Shown here: positions 21,928 to 30,713 of the stretch, in pieces
How the letters are laid out: each line of letters opens with the position of its first letter
Numbering within the stretch: the first letter of the stretch is position 1
Source: Kitasatospora arboriphila
GTDB lineage: Bacteria > Actinomycetota > Actinomycetes > Mycobacteriales > Mycobacteriaceae
Assembly: GCF_000717275.1 (NCBI RefSeq)
Contig: NZ_JNYV01000004.1
Location: forward strand, 434,001-498,000
Direction: 5' to 3'
DNA: 64,000 nt
Notes under the pieces: model-generated
What the model was told of the DNA's origin: nothing
The model's database searches: none
What the model saw: only the letters and a program-made list of their open reading frames with translations
Program-made: the position numbers and the translations under genes

Positions 21928-23319
21928 TCCGCCGAGCCCACCCTGCACACCGGATTGCTGCCCACCGCCGGTTCCGCCGATGAGTCCACCCGGCGGCATC
22001 TCGGACGGCTGCACGACCACAAAGCCGTGGCCGCTGAACGCGAGCGTGAATCGCTCGCCGGTGCTCCGTCCCATCAGGGTTCCGAGGTTGAACGAGTCGT
22101 TGCGCTTGACGCTTGTCTGCAAGCTCGACGACCACGCGACCGCGGCATTCGGGTCGGCATAGGTCTGCTGATCGACGGTCAGCACCACCGGGTTGCCGTC
22201 GGTGGTGATGGCGATCCGTCCGCGGCCGGTGAAGACGCAGTTGAACAGACCGGCATTGCTCTGTGCGGCTGCTCCCTGCATCCGTTTGACGTCATAGCTC
22301 AGCGTGGAGTCGAAGGCGAGGACGTTGGCGCCGTTGATGGTCAGGCCGTCGGTCCCGTCGAGGTCGATCAGATGGACGTCGCTCGCGGCGTCGGCAAGGA
22401 ACAGATCGCCGCGTCCGGTGACCTTCATCAGCGGGACACCCTCGCCGATGAGGGTGTTGCGGATGGCCCGGCCGATACCCCCGGATCCGAGGGCCTCGAA
22501 CTTCAGATCCCCCTGGTAGGCGACCATCGACCCGGATCGGGCCATCACCTCGCCGTTCATGCCGACCCGGCACATCTTGCTGCCCTGCTTCTGGATTCCG
22601 GTGCCCGACACCTCGGCATGTGCCGGCGCGAAAAGGTCACTGTTCATGGCGTGGACTCCCTGATTCTGGGGTGATGGCGAGTTCGTCGGCTGCGACACCG
22701 GCTGCGCCGGGGCGTAAGACGATGCAGCCGGGGGCTGTGCGGGCGGGGTGGGCTGCCCGGCCGGTGGCCAGGGCATGGGGTCGGGCGCGGAGGGGGTGGT
22801 CACCGGATCGTCGTCGACCTGGATGCCGAAGGCTTTCGCGAGTCCGGCGAGTCCGTCGTCGTACCCCTGTCCGACGGCCCGGACCTTCCACGCATCGCCG
22901 CGCCGGTACACCTCCATGCACACCACCGCGGCCTCGGTGGTCAGACGTGCCGGGGTGAACGACACGGACGGCACACCTGCGCCATCGCGCAGTTCGGCGC
23001 GCAGCGTTCCCGCGGTGGCGAAGGTGGTCGGACCGTTGCCGTCGAGACTGGCGGTGATGGCGATCGTCTCGATGTCGGCCGGCACCCGGCCGGTGTCGAT
23101 GCTGATGACGTCGGACGCGCCGGCGTCGCGGTAGCTGACACCGGGCCCCGACGCCTGGTTGTAGAAGATCAGGTCGTCGTCCGAACGCACCCGGCCGTCG
23201 CGGCCCAGCATGACGGCCGACGTGTTCACCGGAGATGCGCAGGTCACCGACACGCTGATCTGCGGCGACGGGATCGCGGTGTTCTCTCCTGGAGCGAGTT
23301 CTCTCATGGTGTGTGCCAT
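21913..23319 (-). CDS. TerD-AIM24 fusion protein
   Basis: A 468-residue two-domain protein. Residues 1-165 are a TerD stress-response domain (E-L-A-P-G-E-N near the start; D-L-I-F-Y-N-Q, part of the calcium-binding region). A Pro/Gln/Ala-rich linker spans about 170-222. Residues 226-450 match the AIM24/TIGR00266 beta-sandwich (C-R-V-G-M-N-G-E-V-M-A-R-S-G-S-M), followed by a Gly-rich tail. TerD proteins are linked to tellurite and phage/envelope stress. ATG 23319 is used; the ribosome site is weak and ATG 23307 is possible. Confidence 0.85.
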   Translation of the reverse strand: MAHTMRELAPGENTAIPSPQISVSVTCASPVNTSAVMLGRDGRVRSDDDLIFYNQASGPGVSYRDAGASDVISIDTGRVPADIETIAITASLDGNGPTTFATAGTLRAELRDGAGVPSVSFTPARLTTEAAVVCMEVYRRGDAWKVRAVGQGYDDGLAGLAKAFGIQVDDDPVTTPSAPDPMPWPPAGQPTPPAQPPAASSYAPAQPVSQPTNSPSPQNQGVHAMNSDLFAPAHAEVSGTGIQKQGSKMCRVGMNGEVMARSGSMVAYQGDLKFEALGSGGIGRAIRNTLIGEGVPLMKVTGRGDLFLADAASDVHLIDLDGTDGLTINGANVLAFDSTLSYDVKRMQGAAAQSNAGLFNCVFTGRGRIAITTDGNPVVLTVDQQTYADPNAAVAWSSSLQTSVKRNDSFNLGTLMGRSTGERFTLAFSGHGFVVVQPSEMPPGGLIGGTGGGQQSGVQGGLGGLLGR

Positions 23320-23408
23320 TGTTCCAGGTACATGCTCGGCGCAGCCGCGACCGACGGATTCACACTAAAGTCGTGTGGGTGCCGACCGCGCAGGAGAAGG
23401 TCGACAAT

Positions 23409-23437
23409 TTGGCCTGAGCAGCGCCGTTCCCTACACT
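23409..23437 (+). promoter_or_regulatory. SigA-type promoter of the rpsH-secY-adk-map transcript
   Basis: -35 TTGGCC (23409-23414), 17-base spacer, -10 TACACT (23432-23437), then AGAACGGTTGCCT. The spacing, the CAATTTGG context and the downstream block match the rplN promoter at 18587-18615. Confidence 0.75.
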
Positions 23438-23453
23438 AGAACGGTTGCCTAGG

Positions 23454-23615
23454 CTGACCCGTGCCTTCGGTCGGTCAGAAACACCCAGGTGACCACTTTT
23501 TCTTGGCTTCCGGCTTTGAAAACTCCCGAGTGCATCCGTGCATTCGGGGGAGCACTACCCCCGACTGGCTTGCCAGTCGGACTGAACTGCCCTGACCGGC
23601 AACGGTCGGTCAGGG
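23454..23615 (+). promoter_or_regulatory. Structured 5' leader of the rpsH operon
   Basis: A series of stem-loops: CTGACC/GGTCAG (23454-23478), CCGAGTGCA/TGCATTCGG (23526-23547), CGGGGG/CCCCCG (23545-23563, which shares bases with the previous stem), CCGACTGG/CCAGTCGG (23561-23580) and CCCTGACC/GGTCAGGG (23590-23615). The block CGGTCGGTCAG occurs twice (23468 and 23603), so the first and last stems can exchange partners. It matches no riboswitch I know; autogenous or attenuation control is a guess. Confidence 0.5.
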
Positions 23616-23751
23616 ACACGTAACTCACTTCGTAGTAGGCCCACGATGTGACGTGCAAGGCCCGCGACGGCCAGGCGATCGCCTGGAGGTCAACGGAACC
23701 GGTATGCGCATGCTGCATGGGAACCGCCGCGAGAAAGGTTGACGGTCTGAT

Positions 23752-24150
23752 ATGACCATGACTGATCCGATCGCAGACTTCTTGACCCGTCTGCGCAACG
23801 CCAATTCGGCGTTTCACGATGAGGTGAGCCTGCCGCATTCGAAGATCAAGGCCAACATCGCCGAGATCCTCAAGCGCGAGGGCTACATCACGGACTACCG
23901 CAGCGAAGATGCCGAGGTGGGCAAGAACCTCGTCGTAACGCTGAAGTACGGCCCCACCCGCGAGCGGAGCATCGCCGGTCTCCGGCGCGTCTCCAAGCCG
24001 GGTCTGCGCGTGTACGCGAAGTCCACCAATCTGCCAAAGGTGCTCGGCGGCCTGGGCGTGGCGATCATCTCCACTTCCTCGGGTCTGCTGACCGACCGCC
24101 AAGCCGCCAACCAGGGCGTGGGCGGCGAAGTCCTCGCGTACGTCTGGTAA
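23752..24150 (+). CDS. rpsH: 30S ribosomal protein S8
   Basis: S8 of 132 residues ([18 protein letters not shown]-terminal G-G-E-V-L-A-Y-V-W). It binds the central 16S domain and, in many bacteria, represses the spc operon through its own mRNA. ATG 23752 is chosen over ATG 23758 because actinobacterial S8 usually starts M-T-M-T-D-P. It heads the distal half of the split spc operon. Certain. Confidence 0.98.
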   Translation: MTMTDPIADFLTRLRNANSAFHDEVSLPHSKIKANIAEILKREGYITDYRSEDAEVGKNLVVTLKYGPTRERSIAGLRRVSKPGLRVYAKSTNLPKVLGGLGVAIISTSSGLLTDRQAANQGVGGEVLAYVW

Positions 24151-24162
24151 GGGGCAAAACTA

Positions 24163-24699
24163 ATGTCGCGTATTGGAAAGAACCCGGTCGCAATCCCGGC
24201 CGGAGTAGACGTGAAGATCGACGGCCAGACCGTCAACGTCAAGGGCCCCAAGGGGCAACTGTCAGTTGACATCTCGGAGCCGATCAGTGTCGCAGTCGAA
24301 GATGGCACCGTTGTGGTGACCCGTCCCAACGACGAGCGACGTAACCGTGCACTGCACGGCCTGAGCCGCAGCCTGGTGGCCAACCTGGTCACCGGTGTCA
24401 CCGAGGGCTACACCCGAAAGATGGAAATCTTCGGTGTCGGTTACCGCGTGGCACTCAAGGGCAGCGACCTCGAGTTCGCGCTCGGTTACAGCCACCCGGT
24501 GCCCATCAAGGCGCCCGAGGGCATCACCTTCGCGGTGGAATCGCCCACCAAGTTCTCGGTTTCGGGAATCGACAAGCAACAAGTCGGACAGATCTCGGCG
24601 AACATCCGCCGCCTGCGCCGTCCGGACCCCTACAAGGGCAAGGGCGTTCGCTTCGAGGGTGAGCAGATCCGTCGCAAGGTCGGAAAGACGGGTAAGTGA
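24163..24699 (+). CDS. rplF: 50S ribosomal protein L6
   Basis: L6 of 178 residues with its two repeated alpha/beta domains. The C-terminal block [12 protein letters not shown] is diagnostic. It sits near the sarcin-ricin loop. Twelve bases after rpsH, with GGGG in the gap as ribosome site. Certain. Confidence 0.98.
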   Translation: MSRIGKNPVAIPAGVDVKIDGQTVNVKGPKGQLSVDISEPISVAVEDGTVVVTRPNDERRNRALHGLSRSLVANLVTGVTEGYTRKMEIFGVGYRVALKGSDLEFALGYSHPVPIKAPEGITFAVESPTKFSVSGIDKQQVGQISANIRRLRRPDPYKGKGVRFEGEQIRRKVGKTGK

Positions 24700-24700
24700 C

Positions 24701-25102
24701 ATGAGTGAAACTGTGAAGACCAAGCGTCTGCCCCTGGGCAAGGACGTGTCCACCCGTCGTCGTGTCTCCAACGCCCGCCGGCACTTCCGGCTGCGTAAGA
24801 AGATCAGCGGCACTCCCGAACGGCCGCGGCTCGTGGTGAAGCGCTCCTCGCGCCACATCCACGTGCAGCTGGTCGACGATCTCGCCGGCAACACCGTGGC
24901 CGCAGCCTCGACCATCGAGGCCGACGTCCGCAGTGCCGGTGGCGACAAGTCGGCACAGAGCAAGAAGGTCGGCGAACTGATCGCCGCCCGCGCCAAGGCT
25001 GCCGGTGTGCAGGCCGTGGTGTTCGACCACGGTGGCCACGGCTACCACGGTCGTATCGCCGCTCTGGCGGATGCCGCCCGTGAGGGAGGGCTCGAGTTCT
25101 GA
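24701..25102 (+). CDS. rplR: 50S ribosomal protein L18
   Basis: L18 of 133 residues; binds 5S rRNA together with L5. Typical [29 protein letters not shown] and the C-terminal [12 protein letters not shown]. It starts one base after the rplF stop. Certain. Confidence 0.98.
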   Translation: MSETVKTKRLPLGKDVSTRRRVSNARRHFRLRKKISGTPERPRLVVKRSSRHIHVQLVDDLAGNTVAAASTIEADVRSAGGDKSAQSKKVGELIAARAKAAGVQAVVFDHGGHGYHGRIAALADAAREGGLEF

Positions 25103-25139
25103 TGATTGATACGAATACTTGCAACGGAAGGACCATCTG

Positions 25140-25808
25140 ATGCCGGGACGTCAGCGTCGTGACGGCGGTACCGGAAGCGGACCCGCCGGAAGCACCAGCA
25201 ATGACCCCAACGCCAACAACGCGGGCGGCGACCGCCGCGGCGGTGGCGGCAACCGCGACCGTCGCGACAACCAGCGCGGTGGCGGCCGGGAAGACAAGAA
25301 CCAGCTCGAGCGCGTCGTAGCCATCAACCGCGTCTCCAAGGTGGTCAAGGGCGGACGTCGGTTCTCCTTCACCGCCCTGGTGGTCGTCGGTGACGGCAAC
25401 GGCTTGGTCGGTGTCGGTTACGGCAAGGCCAAGGAAGTTCCCGCGGCGATCCAGAAAGGTGTCGAAGAGGCTCGTAAGAACTTCTTCCGCGTCCCGATGA
25501 TCGGCGCGACCATCACCCACCCGGTTCAGGGCGAGGCTGCGGCCGGAGTCGTGATGCTCCGTCCGGCCAGCCCCGGTACCGGTGTGATCGCCGGTGGCGC
25601 GGTGCGTGCCGTGCTCGAGTGCGCGGGTGTCCACGACATCCTCGGCAAGAGCCTGGGCAGCGACAACGCCATCAACGTCGTGCACGCAACCGTGGCAGCG
25701 CTCAAGCTGCTGCAGCGTCCCGAAGAGGTGGCTGCACGTCGTGGCCTGCCGATCGAAGACGTCGCACCGGCCGGTATGTTGCGAGCCCGAGCAGGACAGG
25801 GAGCGTAG
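25140..25808 (+). CDS. rpsE: 30S ribosomal protein S5
   Basis: S5 of 222 residues. The core ([21 protein letters not shown]) begins only at about residue 58; before it lies a low-complexity Gly/Asn/Arg-rich extension, longer than in E. coli. It is involved in decoding fidelity and mRNA helicase activity. ATG 25140 follows GGAAGGA. Certain as S5. Confidence 0.98.
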   Translation: MPGRQRRDGGTGSGPAGSTSNDPNANNAGGDRRGGGGNRDRRDNQRGGGREDKNQLERVVAINRVSKVVKGGRRFSFTALVVVGDGNGLVGVGYGKAKEVPAAIQKGVEEARKNFFRVPMIGATITHPVQGEAAAGVVMLRPASPGTGVIAGGAVRAVLECAGVHDILGKSLGSDNAINVVHATVAALKLLQRPEEVAARRGLPIEDVAPAGMLRARAGQGA

Positions 25809-25812
25809 TGAA

Positions 25813-25992
25813 ATGGCAGAACTGAAGATCACCCAGGTGAAGAGCACCATCGGTTCCAAGCGCAACCAGCGTGACAGCCTGCGGACCCTCGGACTCCGGG
25901 GCATCCGCAAGACCGTCACCCGCGAGGACAATGCCCAGAACCGCGGCCTGATCAATGCGGTCCGGCACCTCGTGACCGTCGAAGAGGTTTAG
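25813..25992 (+). CDS. rpmD: 50S ribosomal protein L30
   Basis: L30 of 59 residues: [11 protein letters not shown], then [10 protein letters not shown] and the C-terminal [10 protein letters not shown]. It starts four bases after the rpsE stop and is followed four bases later by rplO. Certain. Confidence 0.98.
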   Translation: MAELKITQVKSTIGSKRNQRDSLRTLGLRGIRKTVTREDNAQNRGLINAVRHLVTVEEV

Positions 25993-25996
25993 TTCC

Positions 25997-26437
25997 ATGA
26001 CAATCAAACTGCATCATCTCCGGCCCGCCCCCGGGTCGAAGACAGAGAAGACCCGCCTGGGTCGCGGTGAGGGTTCCAAGGGTAAGACCTCGGGACGTGG
26101 CACCAAGGGCACCAAGGCACGCAAGAACGTGCCTGCCGGCTTCGAGGGCGGGCAGATGCCCATCCACATGCGGCTGCCCAAGCTCAAGGGTTTCAAGAAC
26201 CGCAACCGGGTCGAGTACCAGGTTGTCAACATCGGTGACATCGCCCGGCTGTTCCCCGAAGGGGGCACCGTGGGTGTCGACGAGTTGGTCGCCAAGGGTG
26301 CCGTTCGCAAGAACGAACTGGTGAAGGTTCTCGGCGAGGGCGAATTGTCGGTGGCCGTGCAGGTCTCCGCCAACAAGTTCTCGTCGTCCGCGAGCGAGAA
26401 GATCGCTGCCGCGGGCGGGTCCACGACTGTCCTGTAG
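25997..26437 (+). CDS. rplO: 50S ribosomal protein L15
   Basis: L15 of 146 residues. N-terminal [10 protein letters not shown], then the Gly/Arg/Lys-rich loop [16 protein letters not shown], which threads into 23S rRNA, and a globular C-terminal half. It is the last r-protein gene before a 187-bp gap leading to secY. Certain. Confidence 0.98.
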   Translation: MTIKLHHLRPAPGSKTEKTRLGRGEGSKGKTSGRGTKGTKARKNVPAGFEGGQMPIHMRLPKLKGFKNRNRVEYQVVNIGDIARLFPEGGTVGVDELVAKGAVRKNELVKVLGEGELSVAVQVSANKFSSSASEKIAAAGGSTTVL

Positions 26438-26475
26438 GGCAGACGTCGATCACCCACCACCCAGGACTCGCTACA

Positions 26476-26517
26476 GTGGCGGGCGGCGCGTTTGCAACTG
26501 CGCGCGCCGCTCGCCAC
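26476..26517 (+). terminator. Large hairpin between rplO and secY
   Basis: A 15-bp stem with one mismatch-type G-T pair (GTGGCGGGCGGCGCG / CGCGCCGCTCGCCAC) and a 12-base loop, 39 bases past rplO. A second short stem (CGCCGG/CCGGCG) follows at 26531-26546. There is no U tract. It could end part of the r-protein transcripts so that secY-adk-map is expressed at a lower level. Confidence 0.5.
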
Positions 26518-26624
26518 TTCAGTGGTCGCACGCCGGATCCCCGGCGCGTGACTGTTAGAGTCCAAGAGTTGTTTGTAGCCCGGTGCAACGCTGCTGCCGG
26601 AGCGACATTGCCCAGGAGGAGTTA

Positions 26625-27950
26625 GTGCGTTCCGCCGTCATATCGGCCTTCAGGACACCCGACCTGAGGCGGAAGATTCTCTTCGTACTGGGAATCATCA
26701 TTCTTTATCGTCTCGGCGCGACCATTCCGTCGCCCGGCGTGGATTACAAACAGGTTCAGCAGTGTCTTGACGCGGCGTCTCAGGGCGACTCGGCCGGCAT
26801 CTACTCGCTGATCAACATGTTCTCCGGTGGAGCCCTGCTCCAGCTGTCGGTGTTCGCCATCGGCATCATGCCGTTCATCACCGCCAGTATCATCGTTCAG
26901 CTATTGACCGTGGTGATCCCTCGTTTCGAGCAGCTGCGTAAAGAGGGCCAGTCCGGCCAGGCGAAGATGACGCAGTACACGCGGTATCTGACGCTCGCCC
27001 TGGCCCTGTTGCAGTCCACCGGCATCGTCGCTCTCGCCGACCGTGGCGATCTGCTCCCCGAGTGTGAGAACGGTGATCAGATCCTTCGGGATCAATCGAT
27101 CTTCGGGCTGTTCATCATCGTCCTGGTCATGACTGCGGGCGCGCTCGTGGTGATGTGGTTCGGTGAATTGATCACCGAGCGTGGCATCGGCAACGGTATG
27201 TCGCTGATGATCTTCGCCGGTATCGCCGCCCGCATCCCGTCCGAGGGCAAGACCATCCTCGACACCCGTGGTGGCCTGGTCTTCTTCCTGGTGTTGCTGG
27301 CCGCATTGGCCATCGTCGCCGGCGTGGTGTTCATCGAACAGGGGCAGCGCCGCATCCCGGTGCAATATGCCAAGCGGATGGTCGGCCGCAAGATGTACGG
27401 CGGTTCGTCCACCTACCTCCCGTTGAAGGTGAACCAGGCCGGCGTCATCCCCGTCATCTTCGCATCGTCCTTGCTGTACCTGCCGAACCTGATCCTCCAG
27501 CTGACGCAGAGTTCCACCGAGGAACCCTCGTGGTGGCAGCGTCAGATCCAGACGTATCTGGTGGACCCGAGCAATCCGGTCTACATCCTCGTCTACTTCT
27601 TGATGATCATCTTCTTCACGTACTTCTATGTGGCGATCACGTTCAACCCACAAGAGCGTGCGGACGAGATGAAGAAGTACGGCGGCTTCATCCCCGGCAT
27701 CCGCCCGGGTCAGCCGACGGCGGACTATCTCGGCTACGTATTGAGCCGGATCACTCTGCCCGGCTCCATCTACCTCGGCACCATCGCCGTGTTGCCCAAC
27801 CTCTTCCTCGAGATCGGCAATTCGGGATCGGTGCAGAACATCCCGTTTGGCGGTACCGCGGTGCTGATCATGGTCGGCGTCGGCTTGGACACCGTCAAAC
27901 AGGTCAATTCGCAGCTCATGCAGCGCAAGTATGAAGGGTTTCTCAAGTGA
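26625..27950 (+). CDS. secY: Preprotein translocase subunit SecY
   Basis: Central channel of the Sec translocon in the plasma membrane; 441 residues with ten hydrophobic segments. Starts [18 protein letters not shown] and has the plug-region S-G-G-A-L-L-Q-L and the cytoplasmic [10 protein letters not shown] loop. The GTG at 26625 follows AGGAGGA by four to five bases; an upstream in-frame start lacks such a site. Its last codons overlap adk (GTGA). Certain. Confidence 0.98.
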   Translation: MRSAVISAFRTPDLRRKILFVLGIIILYRLGATIPSPGVDYKQVQQCLDAASQGDSAGIYSLINMFSGGALLQLSVFAIGIMPFITASIIVQLLTVVIPRFEQLRKEGQSGQAKMTQYTRYLTLALALLQSTGIVALADRGDLLPECENGDQILRDQSIFGLFIIVLVMTAGALVVMWFGELITERGIGNGMSLMIFAGIAARIPSEGKTILDTRGGLVFFLVLLAALAIVAGVVFIEQGQRRIPVQYAKRMVGRKMYGGSSTYLPLKVNQAGVIPVIFASSLLYLPNLILQLTQSSTEEPSWWQRQIQTYLVDPSNPVYILVYFLMIIFFTYFYVAITFNPQERADEMKKYGGFIPGIRPGQPTADYLGYVLSRITLPGSIYLGTIAVLPNLFLEIGNSGSVQNIPFGGTAVLIMVGVGLDTVKQVNSQLMQRKYEGFLK

Positions 27951-28492
27951 GACTGGTGATTCTCGGCCCGCCCGGCGCCGGCAAGGGTACGCAGGCAGAA
28001 CTCATCTCGGAAAGCCTGGGAATCCCGCACATCTCCACCGGAGACCTGTTCCGCGCCAACATCTCGCAGGGCACCCCGATCGGGCTCGAAGCGAAGAAGT
28101 ACCTCGATGCCGGCAATCTGGTGCCGTCGGAGATCACGATCGACATGGTTCGGGCTCGCGTTGCCGAGCCGGATGCCGCCCAAGGTTTCATCCTCGACGG
28201 TTTCCCCCGTTCGACCGACCAGGCCGATGCGCTCACACACATCCTCGATGAGCTCGACACCAAGCTCGATGCGGTGTTGTCGTTCGGCGTCGACGAAGAT
28301 GTTGTGGTCAAGCGGATGCTGGCTCGCGGACGTGCGGACGACACCGAAGAAGTGATCCGCAACCGTATGCAGGTCTACCTCACGGAGACGGCGCCGCTGC
28401 TCGAGTACTACGCCGACACGGTCAAAACCATCGACGCCATGGGTGACGTCAACGAGGTACACCAGCGCGTGCTGCGGGCCATCGGCGCCTGA
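27947..28492 (+). CDS. adk: Adenylate kinase
   Basis: Catalyses ATP + AMP = 2 ADP in the cytoplasm. 181 residues, the short form without a zinc LID domain. P-loop [10 protein letters not shown] near residue 7, AMP-binding [10 protein letters not shown], and D-G-F-P-R-S near residue 85. GTG overlaps the secY stop as GTGA. The order secY-adk-map is the usual one. Certain. Confidence 0.98.
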   Translation: MRLVILGPPGAGKGTQAELISESLGIPHISTGDLFRANISQGTPIGLEAKKYLDAGNLVPSEITIDMVRARVAEPDAAQGFILDGFPRSTDQADALTHILDELDTKLDAVLSFGVDEDVVVKRMLARGRADDTEEVIRNRMQVYLTETAPLLEYYADTVKTIDAMGDVNEVHQRVLRAIGA

Positions 28493-28515
28493 GCATCTGA
28501 GAGTTGTAGGTTCTG

Positions 28516-29307
28516 ATGGGGTTTCGTAGACCCAAGCCCGTTCCATTCCGTTCGGCGGGCGAGGTGGATGCGATGGCCGCTGCCGGTGAGGTTGTCGGCC
28601 GCGCGCTCGTCGCCGTACGCGAAGCCGCCAAGGCAGGTGTCTCCACCCTGGAACTGGACGAGGTCGCCGAGACTGTGATCCGCGAGGCCGGGGCTGTCCC
28701 GTCGTTCCTCGGATACCACGGGTTCACCGGCTCCATCTGTTCGTCGGTGAACGACGTTGTGGTGCACGGCATCCCGTCGAAAGACGTGGTACTCGCCGAG
28801 CACGACCTGGTGTCCATCGACTGCGGTGCGATTCTTGACGGCTGGCACGGTGACTCGGCGTGGACCTTCGGGGTCGGTGACCTGTCGGCGGCCGATCAGG
28901 ACCTCAACGATGCGACCCGCCTGGCGATGGAGGCAGGTATCGCCGCGATGGTCGACGGCGGCCGGCTCACCGACATCTCGCATGCGATCGAGACAGCCAC
29001 GCGTGCTGCGGAGAAGACCTACGGCCGGACCTTCGGCATCGTGGACGGATACGGCGGTCACGGCATCGGACGCGAGATGCATCTGGACCCGTTCCTGCCG
29101 AATGAGGGCAAGGCGGGCCGGGGCCCTCAGCTGGTGATCGGCTCCACGCTCGCGATCGAGCCCATGCTCACCCTCGGCACGGTGGAAACCACCGTGCTCG
29201 ACGACGGTTGGACCGTCATCACCAACGACGGCACCCGTGCCTCGCATTGGGAGCACACCGTTGTGGTCACCTCCGACGGTCCTCGCATCCTCACCGTCCG
29301 CCCGTAA
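28516..29307 (+). CDS. map: Type I methionine aminopeptidase
   Basis: Removes the initiator methionine from new proteins. 263 residues. The five metal ligands are visible: Asp of I-D-C-G-A, Asp of W-H-G-D-S-A-W, His of G-G-H-G-I-G, Glu of A-I-E-P-M-L and Glu of H-W-E-H-T-V. It lies 23 bases after adk and ends the transcript before a small hairpin. Certain. Confidence 0.97.
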   Translation: MGFRRPKPVPFRSAGEVDAMAAAGEVVGRALVAVREAAKAGVSTLELDEVAETVIREAGAVPSFLGYHGFTGSICSSVNDVVVHGIPSKDVVLAEHDLVSIDCGAILDGWHGDSAWTFGVGDLSAADQDLNDATRLAMEAGIAAMVDGGRLTDISHAIETATRAAEKTYGRTFGIVDGYGGHGIGREMHLDPFLPNEGKAGRGPQLVIGSTLAIEPMLTLGTVETTVLDDGWTVITNDGTRASHWEHTVVVTSDGPRILTVRP

Positions 29308-29323
29308 TCCCACAATGGTGGGA
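29308..29323. terminator. Short hairpin between map and dtd
   Basis: TCCCAC / GTGGGA with a 4-base loop directly after the map stop, in the gap between two convergent genes. It is weak but well placed as a bidirectional terminator. Confidence 0.4.
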
Positions 29324-29379
29324 TCGGGCGGATAAACCTGCAGGTCGGGTGCACCAGAACCCACCAACATCGGGACTTC

Positions 29380-29817
29380 TCAGATCTCCAGCATGATGGT
29401 CACTGGGCCGTCGTTGACGAGGCTGACCTGCATGTGGGCTCCGAATCGACCGGTTGCGACGTCGGCTCCCGACGACCGCAGGGCCTCCACCACCTCGTCG
29501 ACCAGAGGCTCGGCCACCGGGCCCGGCGCCGCTGCGTTCCATGATGGCCGACGCCCCTTTGCCGTGTTGGCGTACAAGGTGAACTGACTGATCACCAGAA
29601 TCGGCGCGCCCAGGTCGGCCGCGGACTTCTCGCCGTCGAGGATTCGCATCCGCCAGATCTTGTCGGCGAGTGTCCTGCTGATGTCGGGTGTATCGGTGTG
29701 GGTCACGCCGACAAGCGCCACCAGACCCTGCCGGCCTCCGTCGAGTTCGAGGCGGCCGACCACCTCGCCGTCGACACTCACGGACGCCTCGGTGACCCGT
29801 TGCAGAAGTGCTTTCAT
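29380..29817 (-). CDS. dtd: D-aminoacyl-tRNA deacylase
   Basis: Recycles D-aminoacyl-tRNAs and Gly-tRNA(Ala). 145 residues with both active-site signatures: S-Q-F-T-L-Y near residue 77 and N-D-G-P-V-T near 137. N-terminal M-K-A-L-L-Q-R-V is typical. It is a monocistronic gene between convergent map and the divergent F420-type gene. Certain. Confidence 0.97.
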   Translation of the reverse strand: MKALLQRVTEASVSVDGEVVGRLELDGGRQGLVALVGVTHTDTPDISRTLADKIWRMRILDGEKSAADLGAPILVISQFTLYANTAKGRRPSWNAAAPGPVAEPLVDEVVEALRSSGADVATGRFGAHMQVSLVNDGPVTIMLEI

Positions 29818-29885
29818 CCGGCCAACCTATCGGGCGGCCGACCACCCGATGGAATGGCACCGGACCGCGCAGGGTTGAACGGGCT

Positions 29886-30694
29886 ATGACTGACTTCGGC
29901 AACTATGGGGTGTGGGCCGGGTTCTCGGCGATTTCCCCGGATCAAGCACGGCAGATCGAGAAGCTCGGGTACGGCACCATCTGGCTGGGTGGTTCGCCCA
30001 CATCGCTGGCCCCGGTGCGTAAGCTCCTGGCCGGGACGGAGACGGTCCACGTCGCCACCGGCATCGCTGCGATCTGGAACACCGATGCGGCCGAGATCGC
30101 GAAGCAGTACAGAGAGCTCGAATCCGACTTCCCGGTCGGTTTCTGCTCGGCGTGGGCGTGAGCCACCCCGAGGCGATCGCGGAATATCGCAGTCCGTACG
30201 ACTCGCTCGTCGACTACCTCGACGTTCTCGACGAAGGTGGAGTGCCGGTCGACCGGAGGGTGATCGCTGCACTCGGGCCGCGCATGCTGCGCCTGGCTCG
30301 CGACCGCGCCCTCGGTTCGCACCCTTATCTGGTGCCGGCTGCCCACACGGCGTACGCGCGGGAGATCCTGGGGCGGGGTAAATTTCTGGCACCTGAGCAC
30401 AAGGTTGTGCTGACCGACGACGCAGCGCTGGCCCGTTCGGTGGGTCGACCATTCGTCGACCGGCCGTACCTGCATCTGCAGAACTACACGAACAACCTCA
30501 AGCGCTTCGGCTTCACCGACTCAGACATCGCTGATGGTGGCAGCGATGCGCTGATCGACGCCCTGGTGGCGCACGGCACCGCAGAAGTGGTCCGGGAACA
30601 GCTCGACGCGCATCTGTCGGCGGGAGCCGACCATGTCGCCGTGCACGTACTCGGTGACGGTGACATCGTCGAGGACCTCGCCAAGCTGATCTGA
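29886..30694 (+). pseudogene. Frameshifted LLM-class F420-dependent oxidoreductase (MSMEG_4141/TIGR03620 type)
   Basis: Two overlapping frames together give one luciferase-like F420-dependent oxidoreductase. The first (from ATG 29886) covers the N-terminal beta-barrel strands and stops at 30161. The second carries the rest, starting with the expected G-V-S-H-P-E-A-I and running to 30694. The join is at about 30134-30136: CCCGGTCGG reads F-P-V-G-F where the family has F-P-G-R-F-L-L-G-V-G-V. One extra G would restore the frame. It is either a real inactivating deletion or a sequencing error; the rest of the sequence is intact with no other stop, which suggests a recent event or an error. Confidence 0.85.
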
Positions 30695-30713
30695 CCTCGG
30701 GGCGGGGCCTGCG

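Larger units (their letters stand above)
23320..23751. other. 432-bp non-coding region with rpsH promoter and structured leader
   Basis: No gene was seen. The left third separates the divergent TerD-AIM24 gene from the rpsH promoter. The rest is transcribed as the rpsH leader and is annotated separately. Confidence 0.7.

Noticed and set aside
26550..26565. -10-like TAGAGT before secY
   Set aside because: No matching -35 at 16-19 bases, so no promoter is claimed.
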